35,668 nucleotides of DNA from the NCBI GenBank assembly GCA_947361225.1, contig CANAIK010000014.1, forward strand, positions 1-35,668, written 5' to 3'. This stretch comes from an uncultured bacterium (GTDB lineage: Bacteria; Cyanobacteriota; Vampirovibrionia; Gastranaerophilales; Gastranaerophilaceae). A program made the translations under genes and the position numbers. Positions 26,585 through 34,940 of this stretch are shown in pieces. The notes below the pieces were generated by a model. It saw only the letters and a program-made list of their open reading frames with translations, did no database searches and was not told where the DNA came from. Position 1 is the first letter of the stretch. Each line of letters begins with the position of its first letter.

Positions 26585-27892
26585 ATGATAAATTCAAAAA
26601 CAATTGAATATTATCAGAATTATTATGGTGTCTATTTGAGCGATTATGTTGGAAACTCAAAAGCCCAGGACACAAGAATAAACTATATTCTGGCTTTTAT
26701 TGTAATTTGTATATTACTGGGAGCATTCTCTCTATCAAAACCAATATTTGCTAAAACAGACACCCCGGATACCGTCGCTAAAGTTAATATTGAAACAATT
26801 TACACAAACGAACAGTTTAGAAACGATATTATAAATAAATACAAAAATACAACCGTAACTTTTCCCACCAAAGGGGTGGCGCATATAAAAAAAGTAGAAT
26901 ATATTAACTCAAAACCCATTAAAATAAACATTGTAGAACTAAACACAAAGGTAAATCCATATCTTAGAATTCAACCACAAACCGCAAGTACAAAACTAAA
27001 TTCAAAATCAACAATAAGAAAAATCGCACAAAAACAAAACGCAACAATTGCTATTAACGGAGGATTTTTTAAACCGCAAACAGGAGTACCCCTAGGGGCT
27101 TTAATGATAGATAGGAAAGTATTAACCGGTCCAATTTATAATAGAGTGGGAATTGCAATTTTTGAACAAGGAAACAAAACTACCTTTAGAATGGATAATA
27201 TAGATTTTATTATTAATGCTTACACAAAAAATCAAAAAGTAAAAATTGATAATATAAATCAACCAAGAATGTTATCAACCCACACGCTTTTATACACAAG
27301 CGATTGGGGCTCAATTTCACCAATAGCGCCAAAAACAGGATACAATCTTTTAATTCGGGGTAATAAAGCAATAAAAATGAGCGCAAACCCTATCCCGCTT
27401 GAAAAAAACGATTTTGTAATATCGGCTAATAAACAAACAATAATTAGTTTGGCGAAAGACAAAGAAATATATATTGATTTAAAGTTAAGCGAGAATTTAA
27501 AAGGAGCAAAACACATAATAGGAGCAGGACCGTATCTGGTTAAGGATTCCGAGGTTTTTGTCGATGTAAAAGCTCAAAAATTAGAGGCAATTAACGGAAA
27601 AAACCCAAGAAGTGCAATCGGATACAAAAAAGACGGAACTTTTATAATTGTAACAATAGACGGAAGAGAAAAAGCGTCGGTGGGAATGACTTTAAGAGAA
27701 CTTGCTAATTTTATGAAAAAAATCGGTTGCGAATATGCAATGAATTTCGACGGAGGATCCTCAAGCGCTCTATATGTTAAGGGAAAAATCGTCAACAGTG
27801 CGGTTAACAAAGAAGGAATCGCAGTTTCTAACGCATTAGTTGTAAACGAACTTTATAATGATAGCGAACTTGTAATATCAAGTGCTCAATAG
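26585..27892 (+). CDS. Phosphodiester glycosidase (NAGPA-domain) family protein
   Basis: 435 residues. An N-terminal polar stretch and one membrane segment (residues about 35-55, ILAFIVICILLGAFSLSKPIF) act as a signal anchor, so the enzyme domain is outside the inner membrane. The NAGPA fold (PF09992) shows AINGGFFKPQTGVPLGALMI, GPIYNRVGIAIFE, NPRSAIGYKKDGTFIIVTIDGR and the strongest block YAMNFDGGSSSALYVKG. The human member removes GlcNAc from phosphodiesters; bacterial members act on cell-wall phosphodiester sugars, and the substrate here is unknown. TATACT at 26543-26548 is a possible -10. The 3' end overlaps nnrD tail to tail by 15 bases. Confidence 0.88.
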   Translation: MINSKTIEYYQNYYGVYLSDYVGNSKAQDTRINYILAFIVICILLGAFSLSKPIFAKTDTPDTVAKVNIETIYTNEQFRNDIINKYKNTTVTFPTKGVAHIKKVEYINSKPIKINIVELNTKVNPYLRIQPQTASTKLNSKSTIRKIAQKQNATIAINGGFFKPQTGVPLGALMIDRKVLTGPIYNRVGIAIFEQGNKTTFRMDNIDFIINAYTKNQKVKIDNINQPRMLSTHTLLYTSDWGSISPIAPKTGYNLLIRGNKAIKMSANPIPLEKNDFVISANKQTIISLAKDKEIYIDLKLSENLKGAKHIIGAGPYLVKDSEVFVDVKAQKLEAINGKNPRSAIGYKKDGTFIIVTIDGREKASVGMTLRELANFMKKIGCEYAMNFDGGSSSALYVKGKIVNSAVNKEGIAVSNALVVNELYNDSELVISSAQ

Positions 27893-28771
27893 ATTTTTTA
27901 TAGCCATTGGAATAAATCTTAATAAATCTGACGCTAAAACCCCGTATTCACTTAAATTTTTAGACGCTAATTCACCCGCTAAACCGTGTAAATAAGCTCC
28001 TAAACAAGCGGCAGCCTCTAAAGATACTCCTTGGGCTGCAAAACCCGCTATCATTCCCGTTAGGACATCTCCGGAACCTGCTTTTGCTAAAGCCGAATTT
28101 CCTGTTTGATTAACAAAAATTTTCCCGCTTGGAACGGCAATTACCGATTGATAACCTTTTAAAAGAACAATGCAATCAAGTTCTTTGCTTGCTTGCCAAG
28201 CGTATCTTGCTCGATTTTTTTGCAATTCTTTAACATCAACCCCTAAAAGTCTTGATAATTCCATAGGATGGGGTGTAATTATTGAATTCATCGGAAGATT
28301 AAACACTGATTTTTGAGCCAAAATATTAATAGCATCAGCATCCACCACAATTGGAGTATAAGATTCTTTATTTTTCTTAATAAAGTTATAAACAAACTCC
28401 ACAACCCCGCCTGTTAAACCAAGTCCGGGTCCTATTGAAATAACATTGTAATTAGCAGCTCCGCTTACGAATTTAATGGCATCTTTAGGAATTGTGCCAT
28501 AATCGGATTGACCTAAATCCAAAAAAGTTATATCAGGAGCATTAGAAGCAACGTTATAAATAACGTCAGTGCAACTTGCCAGCATACAATGACCCGCTCC
28601 AACTCTAAGTGAGCCAAGGGAGCTTAAATAAGCGGCGCCCGGATAATGGGTCGAACCTGCAATATTAAGAACGTGTCCAAAAGTTCCTTTGTGGGAATTC
28701 TGTGCTCTTTTTGGAAGTAAATTTAGAATTAATTCTTTGTTTAATACCTGAATGTCAGTTTGTTGTGTCAT
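27878..28771 (-). CDS. nnrD: ADP-dependent NAD(P)H-hydrate dehydratase
   Basis: 297-residue ribokinase-like enzyme that repairs hydrated NADH/NADPH. Seen: RAQNSHKGTFGHVLNIAGS, GPGLGLTGG, DADAINILA, ITPHPMELSRLLG and the nucleotide site GNSALAKAGSGDVLTGMIAG. Only the dehydratase (C-terminal NnrD) domain is present; the epimerase domain (NnrE), often fused in front, is absent. The ATG at 28771 overlaps the trmL stop (ATGA), so translation is coupled. It is the last gene of the LPS operon. Confidence 0.93.
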   Translation of the reverse strand: MTQQTDIQVLNKELILNLLPKRAQNSHKGTFGHVLNIAGSTHYPGAAYLSSLGSLRVGAGHCMLASCTDVIYNVASNAPDITFLDLGQSDYGTIPKDAIKFVSGAANYNVISIGPGLGLTGGVVEFVYNFIKKNKESYTPIVVDADAINILAQKSVFNLPMNSIITPHPMELSRLLGVDVKELQKNRARYAWQASKELDCIVLLKGYQSVIAVPSGKIFVNQTGNSALAKAGSGDVLTGMIAGFAAQGVSLEAAACLGAYLHGLAGELASKNLSEYGVLASDLLRFIPMAIKNLLST

Positions 28772-29238
28772 TGTAACCTCACATTAAATTGCCGTAAAGC
28801 CTCATATGCTGCAATTGCAACAGAATTTGATAAATTTAAACTTCTGGTTTCCTTTCTCATTGGAATAGTTAAGCAAGTTTCTTTATTTTGATTCAAAATT
28901 TCCTCGGGAATTCCTCTTGATTCGGGTCCGAAAACCAAAAAATCTCCTTTTTCGAATTTATTATCTGTATAAATTCTATCAGTTTTTGTCGTAAAATAAA
29001 AGAACCTTGAATTTTTATTCTCACTTATAAGTTTAGATAACGACTCAACTTGTTCAATTTGCAGTTTGTCCCAATAATCAAGCCCCGCTCTTTTTAAATA
29101 TTTATCCGATAAGTTAAATCCCAATCTTCCAACCAAATACAACTTCGCCCCCAAACAAGCGCAAAGTCTTGCAATATTCCCTGTGTTTTGGGGAATTTCG
29201 GGTTCATATAAAACAATATTTAAAAAATCTGATTTCAT
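28768..29238 (-). CDS. trmL: tRNA (cytidine/uridine-34-2'-O)-methyltransferase
   Basis: 156-residue SPOUT methyltransferase acting on the wobble base of tRNA-Leu. Seen: LYEPEIPQNTGNIARLCACLGA, FGPESRGIP and the knot region TIPMRKETRSLNLSNSVAIAAYE. Normal length. It begins directly at the pgsA stop (TAAATG) and ends in TGA overlapping the next ATG. That TGA is a true stop, because the family C-terminus is complete there; it argues against any TGA recoding in this organism. Confidence 0.95.
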   Translation of the reverse strand: MKSDFLNIVLYEPEIPQNTGNIARLCACLGAKLYLVGRLGFNLSDKYLKRAGLDYWDKLQIEQVESLSKLISENKNSRFFYFTTKTDRIYTDNKFEKGDFLVFGPESRGIPEEILNQNKETCLTIPMRKETRSLNLSNSVAIAAYEALRQFNVRLQ

Positions 29239-29841
29239 TTACTCAAAAAATCTCTTAGATTCAACTACAACAGGTAATCCCCTAACAACACAAAAAACAG
29301 TTGAAATTATTGCACAAACTACGCCGATTTGTAAGATAATTTCTTTATTTGGATAGTTTTGAGGGAAGTTTCCTGCAATTAAAAAGAAAAACGCAACAGC
29401 CTTACAAACTGCATATGTAAATCTTGAAAAATTAGACGCAACAATAAATTTTGCAATTTTTCCCTGCATCATAGTGGTTGTACCAAAAGCGGTATATCCT
29501 TTTTCAAATGCCAGGGTTCTAATTGAATCTGTTATTAAACCCCTTGTTAGGACGATAATCGGAATTGAAACATTAATCCAGCCAAGAGCGCAAAAACTAA
29601 TCCAGAAAACATTCTCGACAATTCTATCCCCGACAATATCTAAAAGTGCTCCGAGTTTTGATGAAATATTGAATTTTCTTGCAATAAACCCGTCTAATCC
29701 ATCGAACCACATAAGAATTGCAGTTAAAACCAGAGCGATTATATATGAATATTGACATTCCCTACAGAATAAAAGTCCGATTACAATAAAAACTAAAAAT
29801 ATTCTTGATAAAGTTACAATATTTGCTAAATTTTTTTTCAC
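29239..29841 (-). CDS. pgsA: CDP-diacylglycerol-glycerol-3-phosphate 3-phosphatidyltransferase family protein
   Basis: 200-residue inner-membrane CDP-alcohol phosphatidyltransferase, the committed step to phosphatidylglycerol. The signature DGLDGFIARKF ... G ... D ... D is complete (residues about 46-70, ending GALLDIVGDR). About five to six membrane helices fit the family. The start is GTG at 29841, preceded by AGGGGG, and lies one base after the lpxB stop. PgsA is the best call, though other CDP-alcohol transferases share the motif. Confidence 0.87.
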   Translation of the reverse strand: MKKNLANIVTLSRIFLVFIVIGLLFCRECQYSYIIALVLTAILMWFDGLDGFIARKFNISSKLGALLDIVGDRIVENVFWISFCALGWINVSIPIIVLTRGLITDSIRTLAFEKGYTAFGTTTMMQGKIAKFIVASNFSRFTYAVCKAVAFFFLIAGNFPQNYPNKEIILQIGVVCAIISTVFCVVRGLPVVVESKRFFE

Positions 29842-29842
29842 A

Positions 29843-30958
29843 TTAACCCCCTAATAGTTCCTCTTTGATTGCATTTGCCACATTTTTTCCGCAATTATAA
29901 TTACCTAATAATTCTTTAGTTTTTTTGCAACCCTCAACTATAAATTCTCTTTTTTCTTTGTTATCCAAAATTTCCAACAACGTATTTGCAACATTTTTTT
30001 TGTTTGCCTTAAACATTAAAAGTTCATCGATATAGTCTTTATTTGTTATAATATTCACTAAACAAGCTTTTTTAATATTTCTTAACAACAAATAAACTAA
30101 ATAGAAAAATATTGGTCCTCGATAAGCAATAAGCATCGGTGTTTCATACAGCGCAGCCTCAAGAGCCACTGTTCCGGACGCAAGGATTAGCGCATCACTA
30201 TAAGCCAATAATTCTCGATTCTCGTTCTTTAAAGTTTTGTAGTTAACCTTAAAAGCGTCGTCTTTTAAGCTGTTTGCGTGAGAAAAAACAAATTGAATAT
30301 CCTGTCTTCTATCTTCAATAAGTTTTATTGCCCCAAGGAAAATTTTTAGCAAGAAATGAATTTCAAAAACCCGAGAACCCGGGAAAACTCCAACCAATTT
30401 TTTATTTATATCAAGATTATTCTTCCTAAAAAATTCTTCTTTTTTGTTACATTGAGGCAATTCATCCACAATAGGATGACCCACAAATTGAGCGTTAATT
30501 CCATATTTATCGTAAAAATCTTTTTCAAAAGGGAAAATTGTAAAAACTTTATCAATATTTTTTTTAATAGTTTTTAATCTGTGTTTTCTTGACGCCCAAA
30601 TTTGAGGGGGGATAAAATAAAAGGTTTTAATTTTTAGCTTTTTAAGCTCCTTTGAAATTTGAAGATTAAAAGCCCCGTAATCAACAAGTAAAACCAAATC
30701 AGGCTTGTAGTCATTCTTTAAATAATTAATTATTTTAGAACCCATAATATAATGTTGGAAAATTGTTTCAAAATTCAAACCCACCTTTCCCATTCTGGAG
30801 TGGTCTAAAAACAATTTAACCCCTTCTTTTTCAAGATTGGATTCTCCAACCGCCTCAATAATTACATCAGCCATAAGTTTTTTTAGCTCACGAACCACAA
30901 GAGCTGCGTGCATATCTCCTGAATATTCACCTGTAATTATAAAAACTTTTTTTGCCAT
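29843..30958 (-). CDS. lpxB: Lipid-A-disaccharide synthase
   Basis: 371-residue GT19 enzyme joining UDP-2,3-diacylglucosamine and lipid X into the lipid A disaccharide at the inner membrane. Seen: FIITGEYSGDMHAALVVREL at the N-terminus (GE.SGD.h is the family start), VLLVDYGAFNLQ, FIPPQIWASRKHR, KVFTIFPFEKDFY, FVGHPIVDELP, GSRVFEI, and ASGTVALEAAL with LIAYRG. Full length. It follows lpxI by 4 bases. Confidence 0.96.
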   Translation of the reverse strand: MAKKVFIITGEYSGDMHAALVVRELKKLMADVIIEAVGESNLEKEGVKLFLDHSRMGKVGLNFETIFQHYIMGSKIINYLKNDYKPDLVLLVDYGAFNLQISKELKKLKIKTFYFIPPQIWASRKHRLKTIKKNIDKVFTIFPFEKDFYDKYGINAQFVGHPIVDELPQCNKKEEFFRKNNLDINKKLVGVFPGSRVFEIHFLLKIFLGAIKLIEDRRQDIQFVFSHANSLKDDAFKVNYKTLKNENRELLAYSDALILASGTVALEAALYETPMLIAYRGPIFFYLVYLLLRNIKKACLVNIITNKDYIDELLMFKANKKNVANTLLEILDNKEKREFIVEGCKKTKELLGNYNCGKNVANAIKEELLGG

Positions 30959-30962
30959 AAAT

Positions 30963-31784
30963 TTAAAGTGCCACTATTACAATGTTATGTTTGTTTGCAA
31001 AATCCACCATTTTATCTTGATTTACAATAATTGTCTCATTGCTTTCAAGCGCCAAAACATTAGCCCCGTATTTTTTCATTGTTTTAACAGTTCTAAGTCC
31101 CACCGCAGGAATATCAAAACGCTTGTCTTGAGCCGGTTTTGAAACCTTAACCACAATTGCGCTTTTCTTTCTTGCAAGTTTACAACCCCTTTTAATGCAT
31201 TTATCGGTTCCTTCGATTGCCTCAATTGCCATAATCATTCTATCTTTCATTACAACCGATTGACCGATATCCAATCCGCCCATTTGTTTTGCGATTTTAA
31301 ATCCATAATCAATATCTTGATTCTGAGCCTCTGTTGGAGCGGTTTTTGTCAAAACTCCTTTTTGAACCATTAAATTTTTGATAAAAATTGTTTGATCAAG
31401 AATTGTTATTCCAATTTGCTCCATTTGCTCAATAATTTTAAGCATAATAGCGTCATCATTAAGTTTTTTCATTTGTTTTAACAGCTCAATCGCCCCTTTT
31501 TCAAATCGTGGGCGTTTAACAAGCATTGTTTTAGAAACTTTCCCCAAAAAAGTCAATTGTTTAATATTTTCTTCTACTAAAAACTTTTTAATTGAATCAA
31601 CTTGTCCGGGTCCATAGGAAACAACCTTGGAACAATATTTTTTAAGTTCATTACAATTATCACCCGATAAAGAAATACAAACAATTTCAAAACCATTCTG
31701 CATAGCGCTTTTTGCCATCATTACGGGCAGTTCGCCGTCTCCTGCTATTAAACATTGTTTGTGCTCCAGAACCAAATTTGTCAT
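30963..31784 (-). CDS. lpxI: UDP-2,3-diacylglucosamine pyrophosphatase, LpxI type
   Basis: 273-residue enzyme hydrolysing UDP-2,3-diacylglucosamine to lipid X, the step before LpxB. It is the LpxI (DUF1009) isozyme, unrelated to LpxH. Seen: CLIAGDGELPVMMA, LGKVSKTML, the C-terminal block with GLDIGQSVVMKDRMIMAIEAIEGTD and the conserved DKRFDIPAVG, where the catalytic Asp lies. It starts one base after the lptA stop region and directly precedes lpxB, its functional partner. Confidence 0.94.
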   Translation of the reverse strand: MTNLVLEHKQCLIAGDGELPVMMAKSAMQNGFEIVCISLSGDNCNELKKYCSKVVSYGPGQVDSIKKFLVEENIKQLTFLGKVSKTMLVKRPRFEKGAIELLKQMKKLNDDAIMLKIIEQMEQIGITILDQTIFIKNLMVQKGVLTKTAPTEAQNQDIDYGFKIAKQMGGLDIGQSVVMKDRMIMAIEAIEGTDKCIKRGCKLARKKSAIVVKVSKPAQDKRFDIPAVGLRTVKTMKKYGANVLALESNETIIVNQDKMVDFANKHNIVIVAL

Positions 31785-31785
31785 T

Positions 31786-32769
31786 TTATAAACTAAACTC
31801 CATTTTATTGTCTTCTTTATCAGCCCCGCCCTGTTCGATGCTTGTCTTTACCCGACCAACCGCTTCGAAGGTTTTAGGCTGCATTGTCATTGTAATTTTA
31901 TCGGCTGAAACCGAATTAACGCCTTTTTCAACAATTGTTGAACGACCTAGAAAGATTATTTTTTCAGGTTTATTTGTTTTAGGGTTAATATGCATTATTG
32001 CCTTGGGTCCGTCCGCAACATAATCAGCGTATTTAACGTGAACTTTACCGGACGCCATAATTGTATTTGAAAGTCTGTTATATTGTTGAGAATTTGCGTT
32101 TATTATAACCCTGTCCCCATTATCGAAAGTTACATCCGATAAAGTATTTCCGCTTGCAATAATATCTTGTCTTAACTTTGAATATTGAATGTTATCGCCT
32201 CTTATAAGGCTTTTATCCTGCTTAATTTCAGCCCTTGAGGATAATTTAATATTATGAACATCGCCTTTTTTATCCATAAGAGCAAAAGCATTGTCGCAAG
32301 TTGCAATCATATCTTCATAATTAATTACAACAGAACCGATTGCCTTCATAAGATAAGTATTTGTGTCATATTCTTGCATATTGGCGGTTATTATTATTGT
32401 TGGCTTTTTATTCTCAATAACATTCATTTGAGTGTTGCCTTGAGCGGTTATAACTTTTTTAATTAAAGAAACTTTAATAATATCCGCTTTAACTTCGTGT
32501 TTTTTACTGTCTTTTTTTTGATAAGCGTAGGGTTTATCAAAAAAAGTTGCTAAACTTGGCTTTTTGGTTTCAGGCTCAAGATCCAAATCAGCCCTCGGGG
32601 AAGTTACAATAACATCGCCCACTTGAACTTTAACATCGCCTGAAAAATATCCTTTGTTTTTATCCATTTGAATCTCTTGTTTCTTGGATTCAATGGTAAT
32701 TGCTCCAACGCTGGTTGAAATTACAACCAGTAATAATATTATTAATATTTTTAAGTTTATTTGTCTCAT
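31786..32769 (-). CDS. lptA: LptA/OstA-type LPS transport protein, extended form
   Basis: 327-residue periplasmic beta-jellyroll protein of the OstA/LptA family. A signal peptide (LKILIILLLVVISTSVGA) is followed by repeated beta-strand units with the OstA feel: GYFSGDVKVQVGDVIVTSPRADLDLE, ITAQGNTQMNV, AIGSVVINYED, IIASGNTLSDVTF, IMASGKVHVKYADYVADGPKA. E. coli LptA has 185 residues, so this one carries about twice as many strands and could span more of the periplasm with fewer copies. It follows lptC by 21 bases in the same operon. Confidence 0.85.
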   Translation of the reverse strand: MRQINLKILIILLLVVISTSVGAITIESKKQEIQMDKNKGYFSGDVKVQVGDVIVTSPRADLDLEPETKKPSLATFFDKPYAYQKKDSKKHEVKADIIKVSLIKKVITAQGNTQMNVIENKKPTIIITANMQEYDTNTYLMKAIGSVVINYEDMIATCDNAFALMDKKGDVHNIKLSSRAEIKQDKSLIRGDNIQYSKLRQDIIASGNTLSDVTFDNGDRVIINANSQQYNRLSNTIMASGKVHVKYADYVADGPKAIMHINPKTNKPEKIIFLGRSTIVEKGVNSVSADKITMTMQPKTFEAVGRVKTSIEQGGADKEDNKMEFSL

Positions 32770-32790
32770 AATATTTAATTTAACACAAAA

Positions 32791-33381
32791 TCACAGTTCT
32801 GTATATTTTTTCTTTGTTTCCTCAGTTGAATAAAGCTTTGTTTTAGTGTTACCGATTACTTTAAAATTGGTAAGTTTTGAATTAAAAACGGCTTTATTTG
32901 CTTTGGTTATAATTCTATCGTCTTGAATATATTGGACATTGCCGTTCGCTAAGATATCTTGGTCATGCCCTTGCCAGATAAGTTCGTCGGCATAAAGCTG
33001 GGATCCGTTTTTACCTACAAAAAGATTGTCGCCATTCAAAATAACTTTTTTGGTTTTTTCGTCATAAGTCCCTTTTTTAGACTTAAAACTAACCACAACA
33101 ACTTCTTCTTTGTCATAAAAATTACCAATTACATCATTAAGTTGAATACTATTGTTGCTGGAGTTATATTCACCCGATTTAGCGTAGAACTCCCAATATT
33201 TTTTCTCGTCCTGCGTTTCAGTTACGACAATATTCTTAACAATAGCGTGCTGATTCTTTAAATTATCATTGTTGTTATTCTTCCTTACAGTTTTTGTAAT
33301 AAACCAGGACCAAACAAGCCCCCACAAAAGCAAAAGAGCAATAATTCCAAAAGCAATTTTGAATAACAATTCTTTTTTCAT
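32791..33381 (-). CDS. lptC: LPS export protein LptC
   Basis: 196-residue bitopic protein: a short N-terminus, a membrane helix (IAFGIIALLLLWGLVWSWFI) and a periplasmic OstA-like jellyroll with EFYAKSGEYNSSNNSIQLND, GTYDEKTKKVILNG, LYADELIWQ and ILANGNVQYIQDDRIITKA. It links the LptBFG transporter to LptA; those genes are not in the window. The stop is TGA. It is the first gene of a seven-gene operon. The ATG follows an extended -10 by six bases and has no Shine-Dalgarno. Confidence 0.9.
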   Translation of the reverse strand: MKKELLFKIAFGIIALLLLWGLVWSWFITKTVRKNNNNDNLKNQHAIVKNIVVTETQDEKKYWEFYAKSGEYNSSNNSIQLNDVIGNFYDKEEVVVVSFKSKKGTYDEKTKKVILNGDNLFVGKNGSQLYADELIWQGHDQDILANGNVQYIQDDRIITKANKAVFNSKLTNFKVIGNTKTKLYSTEETKKKYTEL

Positions 33382-33387
33382 AAAAAA

Positions 33388-33397
33388 ATAATATCAC
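33388..33397 (-). promoter_or_regulatory. Extended -10 of the lptC operon, leaderless type
   Basis: On the minus strand GTGATATTAT: TGn followed by TATTAT (33393-33388), then six T and the ATG at 33381. There is no clear -35, as is common for extended -10 promoters. Confidence 0.5.
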
Positions 33398-33478
33398 AAA
33401 AAAATTTAGCTAAACGGCTAATAAAAAACTATTTACAAAGAGTTAATATTAAAAAGTAATAACAGAAAGAAAAAAATT

Positions 33479-33811
33479 ATGTGGTCAGCTTTATATAAAC
33501 TAATTGCTTTGTCATTTGCACTTTTATTTATTGGTTTTATCGTTCCGGGGATAAAAGTTTCGAGTTTTTTAGGTGCATTTATTGCAGCAATTGTAATAGT
33601 TTTAGTCAATGCTTTTGTAAAACCCGCTTTAATGTTCTTTGCTCTTCCAATTAATATTCTAACGCTGGGAATTTCAATCTTGTTTATTAATGCAATACTT
33701 TTTTCTTTTGCAGCTTACCTTGCTCCGGGGATTGAAGTTGAAAACTTTTGGAGTGCGTTTTTAGGGGCACTTTTATTGTCAATGTTGTCAATCGGAATCG
33801 CTTGGCTATAG
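33479..33811 (+). CDS. PF04020-type (YvlD / phage holin 4-2 family) membrane protein
   Basis: 110 residues with four hydrophobic segments and the family pattern: LFIGFIVPGIKVSSFLGAF, NAFVKPALMFFALPINILTLG and LAPGIEVENFWSAFLGALLLS. The family is widespread in ordinary chromosomes despite its holin-like name, so it is not by itself a prophage marker. Its role is unknown. A purine-rich AGAAAG lies before the ATG. The stop codon lies inside the left arm of a large inverted repeat. Confidence 0.9.
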   Translation: MWSALYKLIALSFALLFIGFIVPGIKVSSFLGAFIAAIVIVLVNAFVKPALMFFALPINILTLGISILFINAILFSFAAYLAPGIEVENFWSAFLGALLLSMLSIGIAWL

Positions 33812-33892
33812 ACTTTTTATAAATATTTAATATAATAATATTATAAATTATAATTTGTATTATTATATTAAGAAATAGTATAAAAAAGTCTA
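33809..33892. repeat. 84-bp nested AT-rich inverted repeat
   Basis: Outer arms TAGACTTTTTATA (33809-33821) and TATAAAAAAGTCTA (33879-33892), matching except for one extra A. Inner perfect 14-base arms TTAATATAATAATA (33827-33840) and TATTATTATATTAA (33858-33871). Together they form one long hairpin or cruciform between the membrane protein gene and the 58-residue ORF. It could act as a terminator, be a small inverted-repeat element, or block supercoiling-sensitive transcription. Confidence 0.75.
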
Positions 33893-33897
33893 AAAAT

Positions 33898-34074
33898 ATG
33901 AATATTAAATTTAGAAGAAAAACATACAAAGTAAATAAAGAAAAACTTACTTATGTATTGTCAAGATTATCAAATCAAAACTTGGATAACTGTCCCGAAG
34001 ACGAACTTTTAAAGTTATTTGGTAAATATAAACTATACAGTGAAGTGTTTTTAGAAAATATTAATAAAATTTAA
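33898..34074 (+). CDS. Small basic protein of unknown function, 58 aa
   Basis: ATG at 33898 to TAA at 34074. It begins MNIKFRRKTYKVNKEK, basic, then a helical stretch (LTYVLSRLS) and an acidic PEDELLKLF segment. No domain is recognised. It ends one base before the stop of the convergent S24 repressor gene, and starts just after the large inverted repeat. No Shine-Dalgarno is evident. It may be real because the frame exactly fills the gap, but it is unproven. Confidence 0.5.
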   Translation: MNIKFRRKTYKVNKEKLTYVLSRLSNQNLDNCPEDELLKLFGKYKLYSEVFLENINKI

Positions 34075-34075
34075 C

Positions 34076-34708
34076 TTAACAACAACCTTTGAGCAGCTCA
34101 CCATTGTAAATTTTCCCGTGACAAACAACTTCACCTAAAATTGAAATATTGACAAATTCATTTTCGTCGATATATTGAACATTGAAATCCGGATTTATCG
34201 ATTGAACAACAATTTCATTAATATTGACATTTAATCTTTTTAGATAAATCCTGCCATTATAAGAAAAAACATATAATTTATTATTTTTTATTTCATTGTG
34301 TGGATAATTCTCAAAAATTACAAAATCCCCGCTATCAATTAAAGGTTGCATTGAATTATCGTCCATATGAAACATTGAATAAGTTTTTTTGGAAATATCA
34401 GCATTAAATAAATTAGAGGGAATTTTATACTCCACAAAATTTGTAGATAATTCCACTTTTCCATCTCTATTTAAAATTAAATTATTATTTTTATAATAAT
34501 TAATTTTAATAAATTTTTCTTTTTGTTCAATGCGAATGGAATAATTTTTTTCGATTTTTTCAATTTCGTGATTCGAAAAAGAACTGTTTCTTTGAGCTCG
34601 AGCCGATATTGCCGTTGGTTTTAAGTTTAGAATTCTGCATAATTCAATTTGCTTTGGTTTTGTCCCAATTTGTTGCTCAAGATTACTTATTAAATCGTAG
34701 TAATTCAT
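34076..34708 (-). CDS. LexA/CI-like S24-family repressor
   Basis: 210 residues. The N-terminal region (1-60) reads as a helix-turn-helix of the XRE/CI kind (QIELCRILNLKPTAISARAQR). The C-terminal half is a peptidase S24 domain with the nucleophile S119 in HMDDNSMQPLI and the base K157 in RIYLKRL; both catalytic residues are kept. No clear Ala-Gly or Cys-Gly cleavage site is seen between the domains, so autocleavage is uncertain. Such repressors are inactivated after RecA activation or act as developmental switches. It is divergent from a cysteine-rich prepilin-like gene whose promoter carries a perfect dyad. AGGA lies about 11 bases before the ATG. Confidence 0.87.
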   Translation of the reverse strand: MNYYDLISNLEQQIGTKPKQIELCRILNLKPTAISARAQRNSSFSNHEIEKIEKNYSIRIEQKEKFIKINYYKNNNLILNRDGKVELSTNFVEYKIPSNLFNADISKKTYSMFHMDDNSMQPLIDSGDFVIFENYPHNEIKNNKLYVFSYNGRIYLKRLNVNINEIVVQSINPDFNVQYIDENEFVNISILGEVVCHGKIYNGELLKGCC

Positions 34709-34742
34709 TTCATTGTTTCCTGAATCTTATCCACACTTTATG

Positions 34743-34771
34743 TTGACATATCCACTTTACTAGTGTATAAT
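34743..34771 (+). promoter_or_regulatory. Consensus promoter toward the cysteine-rich prepilin gene
   Basis: TTGACA (34743-34748), 17-base spacer, TATAAT (34766-34771), a perfect vegetative match with predicted start at about 34778. TATCCAC occurs as a direct repeat at 34728-34734 and 34749-34755, 21 bases apart. A second, weaker promoter (CTGACA 34892-34897, TAATAT 34914-34919) lies closer to the gene. Confidence 0.75.
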
Positions 34772-34781
34772 ATAATTAAAC

Positions 34782-34798
34782 TATAACTTTCTGTTATA
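34782..34798. promoter_or_regulatory. Candidate repressor operator: 17-bp perfect dyad
   Basis: TATAAC-TTTCT-GTTATA, a perfect inverted repeat of six bases per arm, covering about +5 to +21 of the strong plus-strand promoter. Size and symmetry are those of CI/LexA-like operators; the S24 repressor gene beside it is the obvious reader. Confidence 0.5.
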
Positions 34799-34940
34799 TC
34801 ACACAAAAATATAAACTTGTCATTACAAAATTAATTATTTTAATTTTGCCTTGAAATAATTATAACAAAAAGCATTGAGTGTATGCAATAGCTGACACTT
34901 TTAGTTTGATATGTAATATTTTAAAAAGGATATTTAAAGT

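Noticed and set aside
31786-33381. lptC and lptA as one gene read through TGA, since they share a frame
   Set aside because: lptA begins with its own signal peptide at the ATG 32769; a fusion would bury it. The shared frame is a one-in-three chance.
33479-34708. Prophage remnant, from a holin-named family gene next to a CI-like repressor
   Set aside because: The PF04020 family is common in ordinary chromosomes, and no integrase, terminase, capsid or attachment repeat is seen.
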